The notes under the pieces were generated by a model. The model saw only the letters and a program-made list of their open reading frames with translations. It did no database searches and was not told the origin of the DNA. A program made the position numbers and the translations under genes. DNA of 64,000 nucleotides from Amycolatopsis antarctica (lineage in GTDB: Bacteria; Actinomycetota; Actinomycetes; Mycobacteriales; Pseudonocardiaceae), in contig NZ_NKYE01000015.1 of assembly GCF_002262875.1 (NCBI RefSeq), forward strand, positions 123,805 to 187,804, read 5' to 3'. Positions 1-6,141 of the stretch are shown in pieces; the first letter of the stretch is position 1, and each line of letters begins with the position of its first letter.

Positions 1-327
1 ACTCAGTTCGCTGGTGCCGAGCATCTGCGGCGGGGTCGTGTACCGGCCCTGAGCCCATGGGCCCACCCCGTCGCCGCCGAATCCCAGCCAGTCGCTCGCG
101 CCTATCGGTTGCACTCCCAGAGCAAGCGCCGTCTCGGCATCCGACCAGCCGAGCGCCAATACCCGCTGTGGTGCCGACGGGACCGTCACCGGCCCGAACA
201 TCGTGTCGATGGCCGGACCGTCGGCCACCGGTGCGCGTTCCTCGACCGGGCCGCAGGCGCCGATGGCCAACAGGACCGTGACCACGAGGACGAGGAGCCG
301 GAGCCGACCTCGTGGACCGCGTCGCAT
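1..327 (-). CDS. Iron-siderophore ABC transporter substrate-binding lipoprotein (3' part cut by window edge)
   Basis: Only the first 109 codons lie in the window; the gene continues off the left edge. The ATG (complement of 325-327) opens a lipoprotein signal: an Arg-rich n-region, a Leu/Val core and a lipobox ending IGAC, so the mature protein should be lipid-anchored outside the membrane. The mature start (FGPVTVPSAPQRVLALGWSD) is the usual entry to the FecB/FepB class III binding-protein fold, which presents ferric siderophores to a FecCD-type permease. A DtxR/IdeR-like iron box lies just upstream at 359-377, so iron-repressed expression is likely. The siderophore cannot be told from this fragment. 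Confidence 0.85.
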   Translation of the reverse strand, partial: MRRGPRGRLRLLVLVVTVLLAIGACGPVEERAPVADGPAIDTMFGPVTVPSAPQRVLALGWSDAETALALGVQPIGASDWLGFGGDGVGPWAQGRYTTPPQMLGTSELS

Positions 328-358
328 ACCGGGCACCACAGCACTCCTTCGCGCGAAC

Positions 359-377
359 GTTGGTTAGTCGAACCTTA
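359..377. promoter_or_regulatory. Putative DtxR/IdeR (DmdR) iron box
   Basis: The core GGTTAGTCGAACC at 362-374 matches the actinobacterial iron-box core GGTTAGGCTAACC at 10 of 13 positions and keeps its dyad symmetry. It lies 32 bp upstream of the start of the siderophore-binding lipoprotein, where a repressor would block transcription. Binding is inferred. Confidence 0.7.
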
Positions 378-443
378 GTCGGTCGGCGCGCGGCGGGCCA
401 GCCACGCGGGACGAGGTCGTGGTCCGCCGGCCCGTGACTTCGA

Positions 444-474
444 TGGACACGACGAACGCGTACATAAATATGAT
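444..474 (+). promoter_or_regulatory. Candidate promoter in an AT-rich patch
   Basis: TGGACA (444-449) and TATGAT (469-474) are 19 bp apart inside an A/T-rich stretch (about 460-500) that stands out from its GC-rich surroundings. It would serve the gene at 514. The spacing is slightly long. Confidence 0.35.
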
Positions 475-513
475 ATACGGTAATGATGTATTTACTTCAC
501 TATGGAGTGCATC

Positions 514-924
514 ATGAATGATTTCGTCGCCGCGAACGTCGCGCTGCTGAACTCGGCCTTCGACGCCTTCAACAGGGGCGATACGGAGAGTTGTCTGGAA
601 CGGATGGCCTCCGGCTTCCTGATCAACCTGGCCGGTGCGCCGGCCCAGCTCGTCGGCCGGGAGGCCTGGAAGCAGGGGGTCGAAGTACTGCGGGCGGGGT
701 TCCCCGACATGCGCATGGAGGTTCAGGACATCTTCGGGCACGGGGATCGCGTCGCGGTCCGCAACCTTCTCCGCGGTACGCATACCGGCGAGTTCCAGGG
801 AGTGCCGCCGACCGGCCGGGTTGTCGAGGTGATGAGCAACGAGTTCTACCGCGTCTCCGGCGGCGTGATCGCGGAGGAATGGATCTGCACCGACCTGGCC
901 GGTCTCATGGGGCAGATCGGCTGA
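514..924 (+). CDS. SnoaL-like ester cyclase family protein
   Basis: A 136-residue protein with the SnoaL/NTF2-like pattern: an N-terminal helix (FDAFNRGDTE), a middle AWKQGVEVLRAGFPDMRME segment, then beta strands with a GTHTGEFQGVPPTGR turn. That turn is typical of the ester-cyclase (polyketide cyclase-like) branch. The fold covers cyclases, isomerases and many uncharacterised small-molecule enzymes, so the substrate is unknown. I prefer ATG 514 over ATG 502 because GGAG lies about 5 nt before it. It stands alone, with a MarR gene 73 nt downstream. No polyketide synthase is nearby, so it is not assigned to a pathway. Confidence 0.75.
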   Translation: MNDFVAANVALLNSAFDAFNRGDTESCLERMASGFLINLAGAPAQLVGREAWKQGVEVLRAGFPDMRMEVQDIFGHGDRVAVRNLLRGTHTGEFQGVPPTGRVVEVMSNEFYRVSGGVIAEEWICTDLAGLMGQIG

Positions 925-959
925 GCCGGGACGGCCGCGCCGCGGGCGGCACCACCGTC

Positions 960-990
960 ACTGTGTAGTGCGGTAACTGTGTGCTAACTT
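960..990 (+). promoter_or_regulatory. Possible operator upstream of the MarR gene
   Basis: A direct repeat ACTGTGT occurs at 960-966 and 976-982, within 40 bp of the marR GTG start, in a stretch less GC-rich than its flanks. It could be an autoregulatory site. This is a weak, unaided call. Confidence 0.25.
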
Positions 991-997
991 CAGATTT

Positions 998-1456
998 GTG
1001 ACCACGACCGCCCCCGAGCTTCTCGACCGCCTGCTCGAGATCACCGTGACCCTGAGCAAGGACATGGACCTCGAGCTCGAACGGAGCGGCTTGACCTCGT
1101 CGCGGGCCCACGTCCTCTGGGTGCTGGCCGATCGGGGACCTTCGATGCAACAGCGGCTCGCGTCCGATCTCGAGGTCAGTCCGCGCAACGTCACGGCGCT
1201 GGTCGACGCGCTGGTCTCGGGTGGTTTCGTCTCCAGGGAAACGCATCCCGCGGACCGGCGCGCGTGCCTGGTGACGCTCACCGCCGCCGGGAAACGGGCG
1301 GTCACCGCGATGGCACGGGGCCGCGAGACGCTGGCCGTCGAGCTGTTCGGTTCGCTGTCGGCGCGGGACAGGGCCGTCGCCGCTCGGGTGCTCACGGGCG
1401 CGGGCACGCGCCTGGCCGAACTCGTCGCGGCGCAGGAAAGCCGTCGCCCCCGATAG
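998..1456 (+). CDS. MarR family transcriptional regulator
   Basis: A 152-residue winged-helix protein. The recognition helix region runs through MQQRLASDLEVSPRNVTALVDALV, followed by the wing with the family signature DRRACLVTLTAAGK. MarR proteins usually repress adjacent or divergent genes and are released by phenolics, oxidants or metabolites. The GTG start at 998 has almost no ribosome-binding site, so the mRNA may be leaderless. The ligand and target are unknown; the GNAT gene downstream or the gene itself are the obvious candidates. Confidence 0.85.
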   Translation: MTTTAPELLDRLLEITVTLSKDMDLELERSGLTSSRAHVLWVLADRGPSMQQRLASDLEVSPRNVTALVDALVSGGFVSRETHPADRRACLVTLTAAGKRAVTAMARGRETLAVELFGSLSARDRAVAARVLTGAGTRLAELVAAQESRRPR

Positions 1457-1584
1457 TTCGAACCGTGGCACCGCAACCTGAGCGCGAGACGGCGGTCGTC
1501 GTGGCCACCGACCGGGTCCCCGTCATCGCGGACGGCCGGGAATATCACGCGACGCGGACGACCGCCGGTGGCTACGGTCGGGTG

Positions 1585-2136
1585 GTGACGACACCACTGC
1601 CGCCCTGGCCGGTGGCACCACCGCGAGCCGGGCCGGTGGTGCTGCGCGCGTTCACCGACGCGGACACGCATCTCGCCGTCGAGCTGGGCTCGGATCCGTA
1701 CGTACCACTGATCGGCAGCCTTCCCCCGCATCCCGGCGCGGGGCAGGCCCTGGAATGGGTTCGCCGCCAGCGCGCCCGGTACACCGAGGGGACCGGTCTG
1801 TCGTTCGCCATCGCCGACAGGCGGTCGGGCACCGCGGTCGGTGCGATCGGGTTGTGGCTGCGGGATCTGGCGGCGGGCCGCGCCATCGTGGGCTACTCGG
1901 TGTCTCCGGCACATCGTGCGCAGGGCGTCGGCCGAAGCGCGCTGACGGCACTGACCACGTTCGCGTGGACCGTTCCGGAACTCTTCCGTGCCGAGCTGTA
2001 CATCGAGCCGTGGAACACGGCGTCGATCCGCGTGGCCGAAGCCGCCGGGTACCGGCGGGAGGGACTGCTCCGCAGTCACCAGGCGATCGGTGGCACCCGG
2101 CGGGACATGCTGCTCTACGCGGCGATCCGGCGCTGA
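1585..2136 (+). CDS. GNAT family N-acetyltransferase (RimJ/RimL-like)
   Basis: About 183 residues with the RimJ/RimL-like acetyltransferase layout: an N-terminal VLRAFTDAD strand, a central GAIGLWLRD strand, the acetyl-CoA-binding loop HRAQGVGRSAL, then EPWNTASIRVAEAAGY and a C-terminal GLLRS segment. Members acetylate ribosomal protein N-termini, antibiotics or small amines; which applies here cannot be told. Two GTG codons (1582, 1585) are possible starts and neither has a strong ribosome-binding site; the reading frame is also open further upstream. Confidence 0.8.
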   Translation: MTTPLPPWPVAPPRAGPVVLRAFTDADTHLAVELGSDPYVPLIGSLPPHPGAGQALEWVRRQRARYTEGTGLSFAIADRRSGTAVGAIGLWLRDLAAGRAIVGYSVSPAHRAQGVGRSALTALTTFAWTVPELFRAELYIEPWNTASIRVAEAAGYRREGLLRSHQAIGGTRRDMLLYAAIRR

Positions 2137-2187
2137 CCGGGCGTGCGGACCGTCCGATGTGGAGGCGCGGGCGCTCACCCTGCGACC

Positions 2188-2200
2188 GTCCCGTGTGGAC
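2188..2200. repeat. GTCC-N5-GGAC palindrome, intergenic copy
   Basis: One copy of the dispersed 13-bp palindrome, with core CGTGT. A second near-copy (12 of 13) is at 2152-2164. It lies between the acetyltransferase and the siderophore-interacting protein. Confidence 0.5.
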
Positions 2201-2331
2201 AGGAACTCGGGCCGATCGACCGGCCTGGCCGGAGCGGTGTTCTGCGGAGCTCTCTCCGGCGGCTTCCCCGGGGCTTCCCGTGATCGATGGTCAGGCAGGC
2301 CTGGGGCTACCCGGCTCCGTCGACCGCGAGG

Positions 2332-2350
2332 TAAGGTTAGGCAACACTTG
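2332..2350. promoter_or_regulatory. Putative DtxR/IdeR iron box
   Basis: TAAGGTTAGGCAACACTTG matches the 19-bp actinobacterial iron-box consensus at about 13 positions. The left half (AAGGTTAGGC) is near perfect. It ends 13 bp before the start of the siderophore-interacting protein and abuts its AAGGAGG ribosome-binding site, so repression under iron repletion is likely. Confidence 0.7.
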
Positions 2351-2363
2351 CCAAGGAGGCGGG

Positions 2364-3188
2364 ATGGCTCGCAGCAATCTGTCGGCGACCAGGGTGAAGC
2401 CGGAGAGCTCGGAACTGCTGACCCTCGCCGTGGTGCGCAGGGAGCGGATCTCCCCGCATTTCACCAGGGTCACGCTCGGTGGCGGCGATGCGGAGCGTTT
2501 CCGGCACATGGGATTCGACCAGTGGTTCCGGCTGTTCATCCCGGTCGGCGAGGACTCGCTGTCCCGGCTGCCGGCCAAGCTGAATCTGGTCGCGTACGCC
2601 AGGTACCTGGCCATCGCCAAGACCTCCCGGCCGGTCCTGCGCAACTACACCGTTCGCGCGTATCGGGCGGACGGGCCAGGTGGCCCGGAACTGGACGTCG
2701 ACTTCGTGTTGCACGGCTCCGCGGCGGACGGCACCGCGGGACCTGCGGCCTCGTGGGCGCAGGACTGCGGCGTCGGCGACACCGTCGCCATTCTGGACGA
2801 GGGCATCGGATTCCACCCACCGGGCGAGACGCGGCAGGTGCTGCTGGTCGCCGACGAATCCGCGCTGCCCGCCGCCGCGGGCATCCTCGCCTCGTTGCCA
2901 CCCGGCACCACCGGCCGCGCCGTCATCGAGATCCCCTCGGGCGAGGATCGGCAGGACATCCTGACGCCGTCCGGCGTCGAGGTCGACTGGGTGGTCCGGG
3001 AGGATGCGCACGCGGTGCCCGGCCGCGCCGCGCTGGCCGCCGCCACCGCGCTGCCGGTTCCCCGGGACGGCTGCGCCTGGGTGGCCGGCGAGTCCGCGTT
3101 GCCGGTGGCCCTGCGCGGGTACTGGGTCGCCGGGGGAATGCCCAAGGCGGACATCATGTTCTGCGGGTACTGGAAGTCCTCGCACTGA
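2364..3188 (+). CDS. Siderophore-interacting protein (FAD-dependent ferric-siderophore reductase)
   Basis: A 274-residue SIP/ViuB-family protein. The N-terminal beta barrel carries the flavin-binding motif RNYTVRAYR (about residues 94-102), followed by DVDFVLHG and the loop ASWAQDCGVGDTV. The C-terminal part has LVADESALPAAAGIL and the end signature GYWVAGGMP...GYW. These cytoplasmic flavoproteins reduce ferric-siderophore complexes to release iron. ATG 2364 has a strong AAGGAGG 5 nt upstream and the iron box directly before it, so iron control is well supported. A hairpin terminator follows the stop, and then the remains of a siderophore ABC ATPase, so this was probably part of a larger uptake locus. 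Confidence 0.93.
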   Translation: MARSNLSATRVKPESSELLTLAVVRRERISPHFTRVTLGGGDAERFRHMGFDQWFRLFIPVGEDSLSRLPAKLNLVAYARYLAIAKTSRPVLRNYTVRAYRADGPGGPELDVDFVLHGSAADGTAGPAASWAQDCGVGDTVAILDEGIGFHPPGETRQVLLVADESALPAAAGILASLPPGTTGRAVIEIPSGEDRQDILTPSGVEVDWVVREDAHAVPGRAALAAATALPVPRDGCAWVAGESALPVALRGYWVAGGMPKADIMFCGYWKSSH

Positions 3189-3200
3189 GTTCCGCCGGCT

Positions 3201-3225
3201 CGTTCGGTGAGGTGCTCACCGAACG
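3201..3225 (+). terminator. Hairpin terminator after the siderophore-interacting protein
   Basis: A perfect 11-bp inverted repeat, CGTTCGGTGAG / CTCACCGAACG, with a 3-nt loop begins 12 nt after the stop codon. There is no U-tract, which is common for actinobacterial terminators. Confidence 0.75.
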
Positions 3226-3242
3226 TCCCGGGGGCGGGGTGC

Positions 3243-3420
3243 CGATCTGCACGACGACGGCCGCACGATCGTCGCCATGCCGCACGGCATCAACCAGGCT
3301 CGCCGACCACCTGGTCGCTGTGAAGGACGGCCACGTCGTCGCCGAGCGCCGCCGGCGGAGAACGTGGACGCGGCGGCGAGGCGGCTCCCGCAAGGCGCCG
3401 GGTTCCGGCGACCGGGTCTC
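3243..3420 (+). pseudogene. Remnant of a ferric-siderophore ABC transporter ATPase (FepC/FecE-like)
   Basis: Conceptual translation gives LHDDGRTIVAMPHGINQA in one frame and, after a shift, LADHLVAVKDGHVVAE in another. Together they match the C-terminal part of FepC-type ATPases (H-loop region GRTIV..LHDLNQA, then ADHLVA.KDG.VVAEG). A further shift gives APPAENVDAA, resembling the usual ADVL/VDAALV tail. The Walker A, signature and Walker B regions are absent, and the normal H-loop LHDLNQA reads MPHGINQA. With at least two frameshifts and most of the gene lost, this is a decayed relic beside the siderophore reductase. Confidence 0.65.
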
Positions 3421-3481
3421 GCCGCCGCGGCCCTCGAATGTCCCCGCCGAGGCCTACTCTGGCCGTACCGGAGGAAGGGGC

Positions 3482-4555
3482 GTGACGGTGGTGATCGCGC
3501 ACGCGGACGTCGACGCCTTCTTCGTCTCGGTGGAGCGCAGGGACACGCCCCGCTACCGCGACCGGCCGTTCGTTGTCGCCGCCGAGGTCGTGGCCTGTGC
3601 CAGTTACGAGGCGCGCGAACTCGGTGTCCACGCGGGCATGCCACTGGCCCGGGTACTGCACCGCTGGCCGGAGGTCGTGGTCGCGCCGCCGAGGGACGAA
3701 CGCTACAGCCGGGCGGGGGAGGAACTGTTCGCGTTGTTCCGCCGGTACACCCCGCTGCTGCAACCGGGTTCGATGGAGGAGGCGTTCCTCGACGTGACCG
3801 GCCGGGACGGCGGTGATCCCGTCGCACTGGCGGCCGGCCTGCGCCGGACCGCGCGCCGGGAACTCGGCCTGCCGGTCAGCGTCGGCCTCGCCCGTTCGAA
3901 GCTGTGGGCGAAACTGGCCGGGCGGCGGGCCAAACCGGATGGTCTCGTCGTCATCGACGCGGAGCGAGAGGCGGAGTTGCGGCCCGCCCTCCGGCTCGAG
4001 GGCCTGTGGGGCGTCGGGCCGAGAACGGTGCCGAGGTTGCACGAGGCCGGGCTGTTCACCGTCGCCGACCTCGCCGGCCACGACGAGACGTCACTGGCCG
4101 CGATCGTGCCGACCGCGATGGTGCGCACACTGCTCGCCATCGCCAGGGGTACCGACGACGCCACGGTCCGGATTCCCGGCCCACGCCGTTCGGTGAGCGC
4201 GCAGCGCACGATCAGCCCGCCCACCCGCACCCGGTCGACGGTGCTGGGGGTGCTGGGCACCGTCGTCGGGCTCGCCGTGGACCGTCTCGGACACGATCCG
4301 CGCAGGCCGAGCCGTCTCGAGGTCACCGTGCGTTTCGACGACGGCACCATCCGGACCGGCCGGGCCCCGCTGCCGGGTGCCGTGGCCGATCCGGCCGGGA
4401 TCGAACGGGTGGCCCGGCGGCTGCTCGAGGGCACCGGATGGGAGGACGACGGACGCGGGGTCACCCTGGCGGGCGTGGTGCTCTTCCTCGCCGCGGCCCG
4501 CGAGGTACCGGGTCAGCTCGCGCTGCCCTTCGCGCCGGGCCTGCCGGACGGCTGA
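3482..4555 (+). CDS. dinB: Y-family DNA polymerase IV (translesion polymerase)
   Basis: A 357-residue protein with the DinB layout. It has palm motif DVDAFFVSVE (catalytic Asp9), a fingers region with ASYEARELGV, the second acidic motif SMEEAFLDVTG (residues 97-107), thumb helix-hairpin-helix GLWGVGPRTVPRLHEAG, and a little-finger domain. The C-terminal QLALPF (about 345-350) is a recognisable beta-clamp-binding peptide. The enzyme would extend DNA past lesions. The usual Asp-Glu pair of the second motif reads Glu-Glu (E99-E100), a conservative change at a metal ligand. GTG 3482 is supported by GAGGAAGG a few nt upstream. It is convergent with the PucR gene. Confidence 0.93.
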   Translation: MTVVIAHADVDAFFVSVERRDTPRYRDRPFVVAAEVVACASYEARELGVHAGMPLARVLHRWPEVVVAPPRDERYSRAGEELFALFRRYTPLLQPGSMEEAFLDVTGRDGGDPVALAAGLRRTARRELGLPVSVGLARSKLWAKLAGRRAKPDGLVVIDAEREAELRPALRLEGLWGVGPRTVPRLHEAGLFTVADLAGHDETSLAAIVPTAMVRTLLAIARGTDDATVRIPGPRRSVSAQRTISPPTRTRSTVLGVLGTVVGLAVDRLGHDPRRPSRLEVTVRFDDGTIRTGRAPLPGAVADPAGIERVARRLLEGTGWEDDGRGVTLAGVVLFLAAAREVPGQLALPFAPGLPDG

Positions 4556-4600
4556 GCGGTACCTGTCGCCACGCTGACCCGAGCGCGCTTCCCTGGCCGC

Positions 4601-4615
4601 GGACCGGGTCGGTCC
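4601..4615. terminator. Short hairpin between convergent dinB and pucR-like genes
   Basis: GGACCG-GGT-CGGTCC is a perfect 6-bp stem in the 74-nt gap between two convergent stop codons. It is short for a terminator but well placed for either gene. Confidence 0.4.
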
Positions 4616-4629
4616 CGGGGCGGGGGTTC

Positions 4630-5853
4630 TCAGTGTTCCCGGGGAACGACCGTGAAGCCGGGAACGGTGCGGTTCCTGCGGAGCGCGGACAGCGCCATGA
4701 TGACCTGTGGCCAGACGCGGACTTCGCCGAGATTCAGGCCGGTCAGCGATTCGACCCGGCGCAGCCGGTTGAGCACGGTGTTGCGGTGACAGAACAGTGC
4801 CTTCGCGGCGTTGACCGTGGAGCCGAGCGAGGAGATCCACACCGACACCGTGTCCAGCAGTTCCTCGCGCTCCGCGGCGGGCAGGGCGAGCACCTGGCCG
4901 AAGGTGACGGTGATGATCCGCTCGGCCAGTTCCGGGGCGCTGAGAAGTAGCGCGTCCGGCAGGCAGTCGTCCAGCGCCTCCGCGGCGGCGTGCCCCTCGG
5001 GCAGGGTCGTCATCGCCAGCATCGCCATCCGGTAGGCGCCGCCGACTCCGCGCAGGTTCGCGGTGCTCGGTGACACGCCGATCCGTCCCGCCGCGTGCTC
5101 GTCGAGGATGGTGGCCAGTTCGCCGGAGCCGAGCTGGCCGGTGACGGCCAGCCCGATCTGGCAGCCCGCCCGCAGCCGCCACACCGAGCGCACACCGTGC
5201 TGGTGCAACACATAGGACAGGTGGTGCGGGGCCGCGGCGAACTCCGTCGAGTTCTCCACGGCGATCACCACGATCTGATCCTCGGGTGCGAGTTTCAGCG
5301 CGGTCTCCGCTTCCGCGCGCACCTCGTCCAGCCGGTCGTCCAGCAGCGCGTCCACCACGGCCATCAGCCGGGTGTCGGTGGTGGCATGCAGTTCCTGTTC
5401 CAGGTTCTGGTAGGTCGCGGCCATCTCGATGGAGAAGCGTTCGGTGACCCCCCAGACCTCGGTCGCGGAGGCCACGAGCTGTTCGAGCTGCCTGGTGTCG
5501 GTGACGCCGACCTGGTGCGCGAAGTCGGTCCACATGACCTGGCCGCCGACCCGCCAGGCGTGCAGTACCCAGTCCAGCGGGCAGTGCTGGTAGGCGCGCC
5601 GGGTCCCGGTCTCCTGGGCGGCGTGCAGCAGGTCGGGCAGCGAGGGGCCGGAGCCGTCCAGGGCGGTCAGCATGCCGTCGAGGTTGTCCCGGCAGGACCG
5701 CCACAGGTCGTCCTTGGGCACCGGCCCGTCCCGGGTGTACACCTCGCCCCACACCTGGTCCACGAGATTGTCCGCGAGTACGGGCAGCCTGGTCAGCGAG
5801 GTACGCGCGAGTTCGGCGAGCAGGCGGTGCTGTTCGTCGGCGTCATTGCCCAT
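4630..5853 (-). CDS. PucR/CdaR family transcriptional regulator
   Basis: A 407-residue regulator. The N-terminal half (RsbRD/GGDEF-like PucR sensor) has WVLHAWRVGGQVMW and a central LMAVVDALLDD linker. The C-terminal HTH_30 domain reads VNAAKALFCHRNTVLNRLRR, the family signature. PucR-type proteins usually activate purine, amino-acid or aromatic catabolism genes. It is divergent from a molybdenum hydroxylase operon across 288 bp containing two inverted repeats, so control of that operon is a reasonable inference. ATG 5853 is preceded by AAGGGA; the open frame upstream is too poorly conserved in character to be coding. Confidence 0.85.
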   Translation of the reverse strand: MGNDADEQHRLLAELARTSLTRLPVLADNLVDQVWGEVYTRDGPVPKDDLWRSCRDNLDGMLTALDGSGPSLPDLLHAAQETGTRRAYQHCPLDWVLHAWRVGGQVMWTDFAHQVGVTDTRQLEQLVASATEVWGVTERFSIEMAATYQNLEQELHATTDTRLMAVVDALLDDRLDEVRAEAETALKLAPEDQIVVIAVENSTEFAAAPHHLSYVLHQHGVRSVWRLRAGCQIGLAVTGQLGSGELATILDEHAAGRIGVSPSTANLRGVGGAYRMAMLAMTTLPEGHAAAEALDDCLPDALLLSAPELAERIITVTFGQVLALPAAEREELLDTVSVWISSLGSTVNAAKALFCHRNTVLNRLRRVESLTGLNLGEVRVWPQVIMALSALRRNRTVPGFTVVPREH

Positions 5854-5885
5854 ACGGGTGTCCCTTGCGTCAGCCCTGACTACGC

Positions 5886-5900
5886 ATTGTGCAACACAAT
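5886..5900. promoter_or_regulatory. Inverted repeat in the divergent pucR / molybdenum hydroxylase promoter region
   Basis: A perfect ATTGTG-CAA-CACAAT palindrome, 33 bp upstream of the PucR start. It is a candidate operator for autoregulation or for the divergent operon. Confidence 0.5.
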
Positions 5901-5963
5901 CCCGGCTGTGCGCATGTCGGGCGTCAACAGATCGATGGTGGTCGGGAACAAATGCGCGCGCAT

Positions 5964-5995
5964 CTGCACAGTCATCCGGCTCCGATGCTGTGCAG
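5964..5995. promoter_or_regulatory. Second inverted repeat in the same divergent promoter region
   Basis: Arms CTGCACAG (5964-5971) and CTGTGCAG (5988-5995) are perfect 8-bp complements separated by 16 bp. They share the TGCACA/TGTGCA character with the 5886-5900 site, suggesting the same protein could bind both. Confidence 0.45.
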
Positions 5996-6141
5996 TTGGC
6001 CCCTCGCCAATTGCTGCCGCCGCCGGTCATGATGCTCGGGTTCGACCGGTCACGCGGCGCCATGGCGCGCGTACGGGGCGAACAGTGCCGCACCGCGGGT
6101 GGCCGCACCCGCACTGGCGTTCGTGGAGAGGAACTTTGTCG

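Noticed and set aside
4091..5752. A 553-codon minus-strand open frame across the end of dinB and most of the PucR gene.
   Set aside because: It is a GC-rich shadow frame: Arg/Gly/Ala-rich, no domain, and in conflict with two well-supported genes.
5095..6141. N-terminal extension of the molybdenum hydroxylase frame through the PucR gene.
   Set aside because: The Tat signal and ribosome-binding site place the start at 6142; the upstream part is antisense to pucR.
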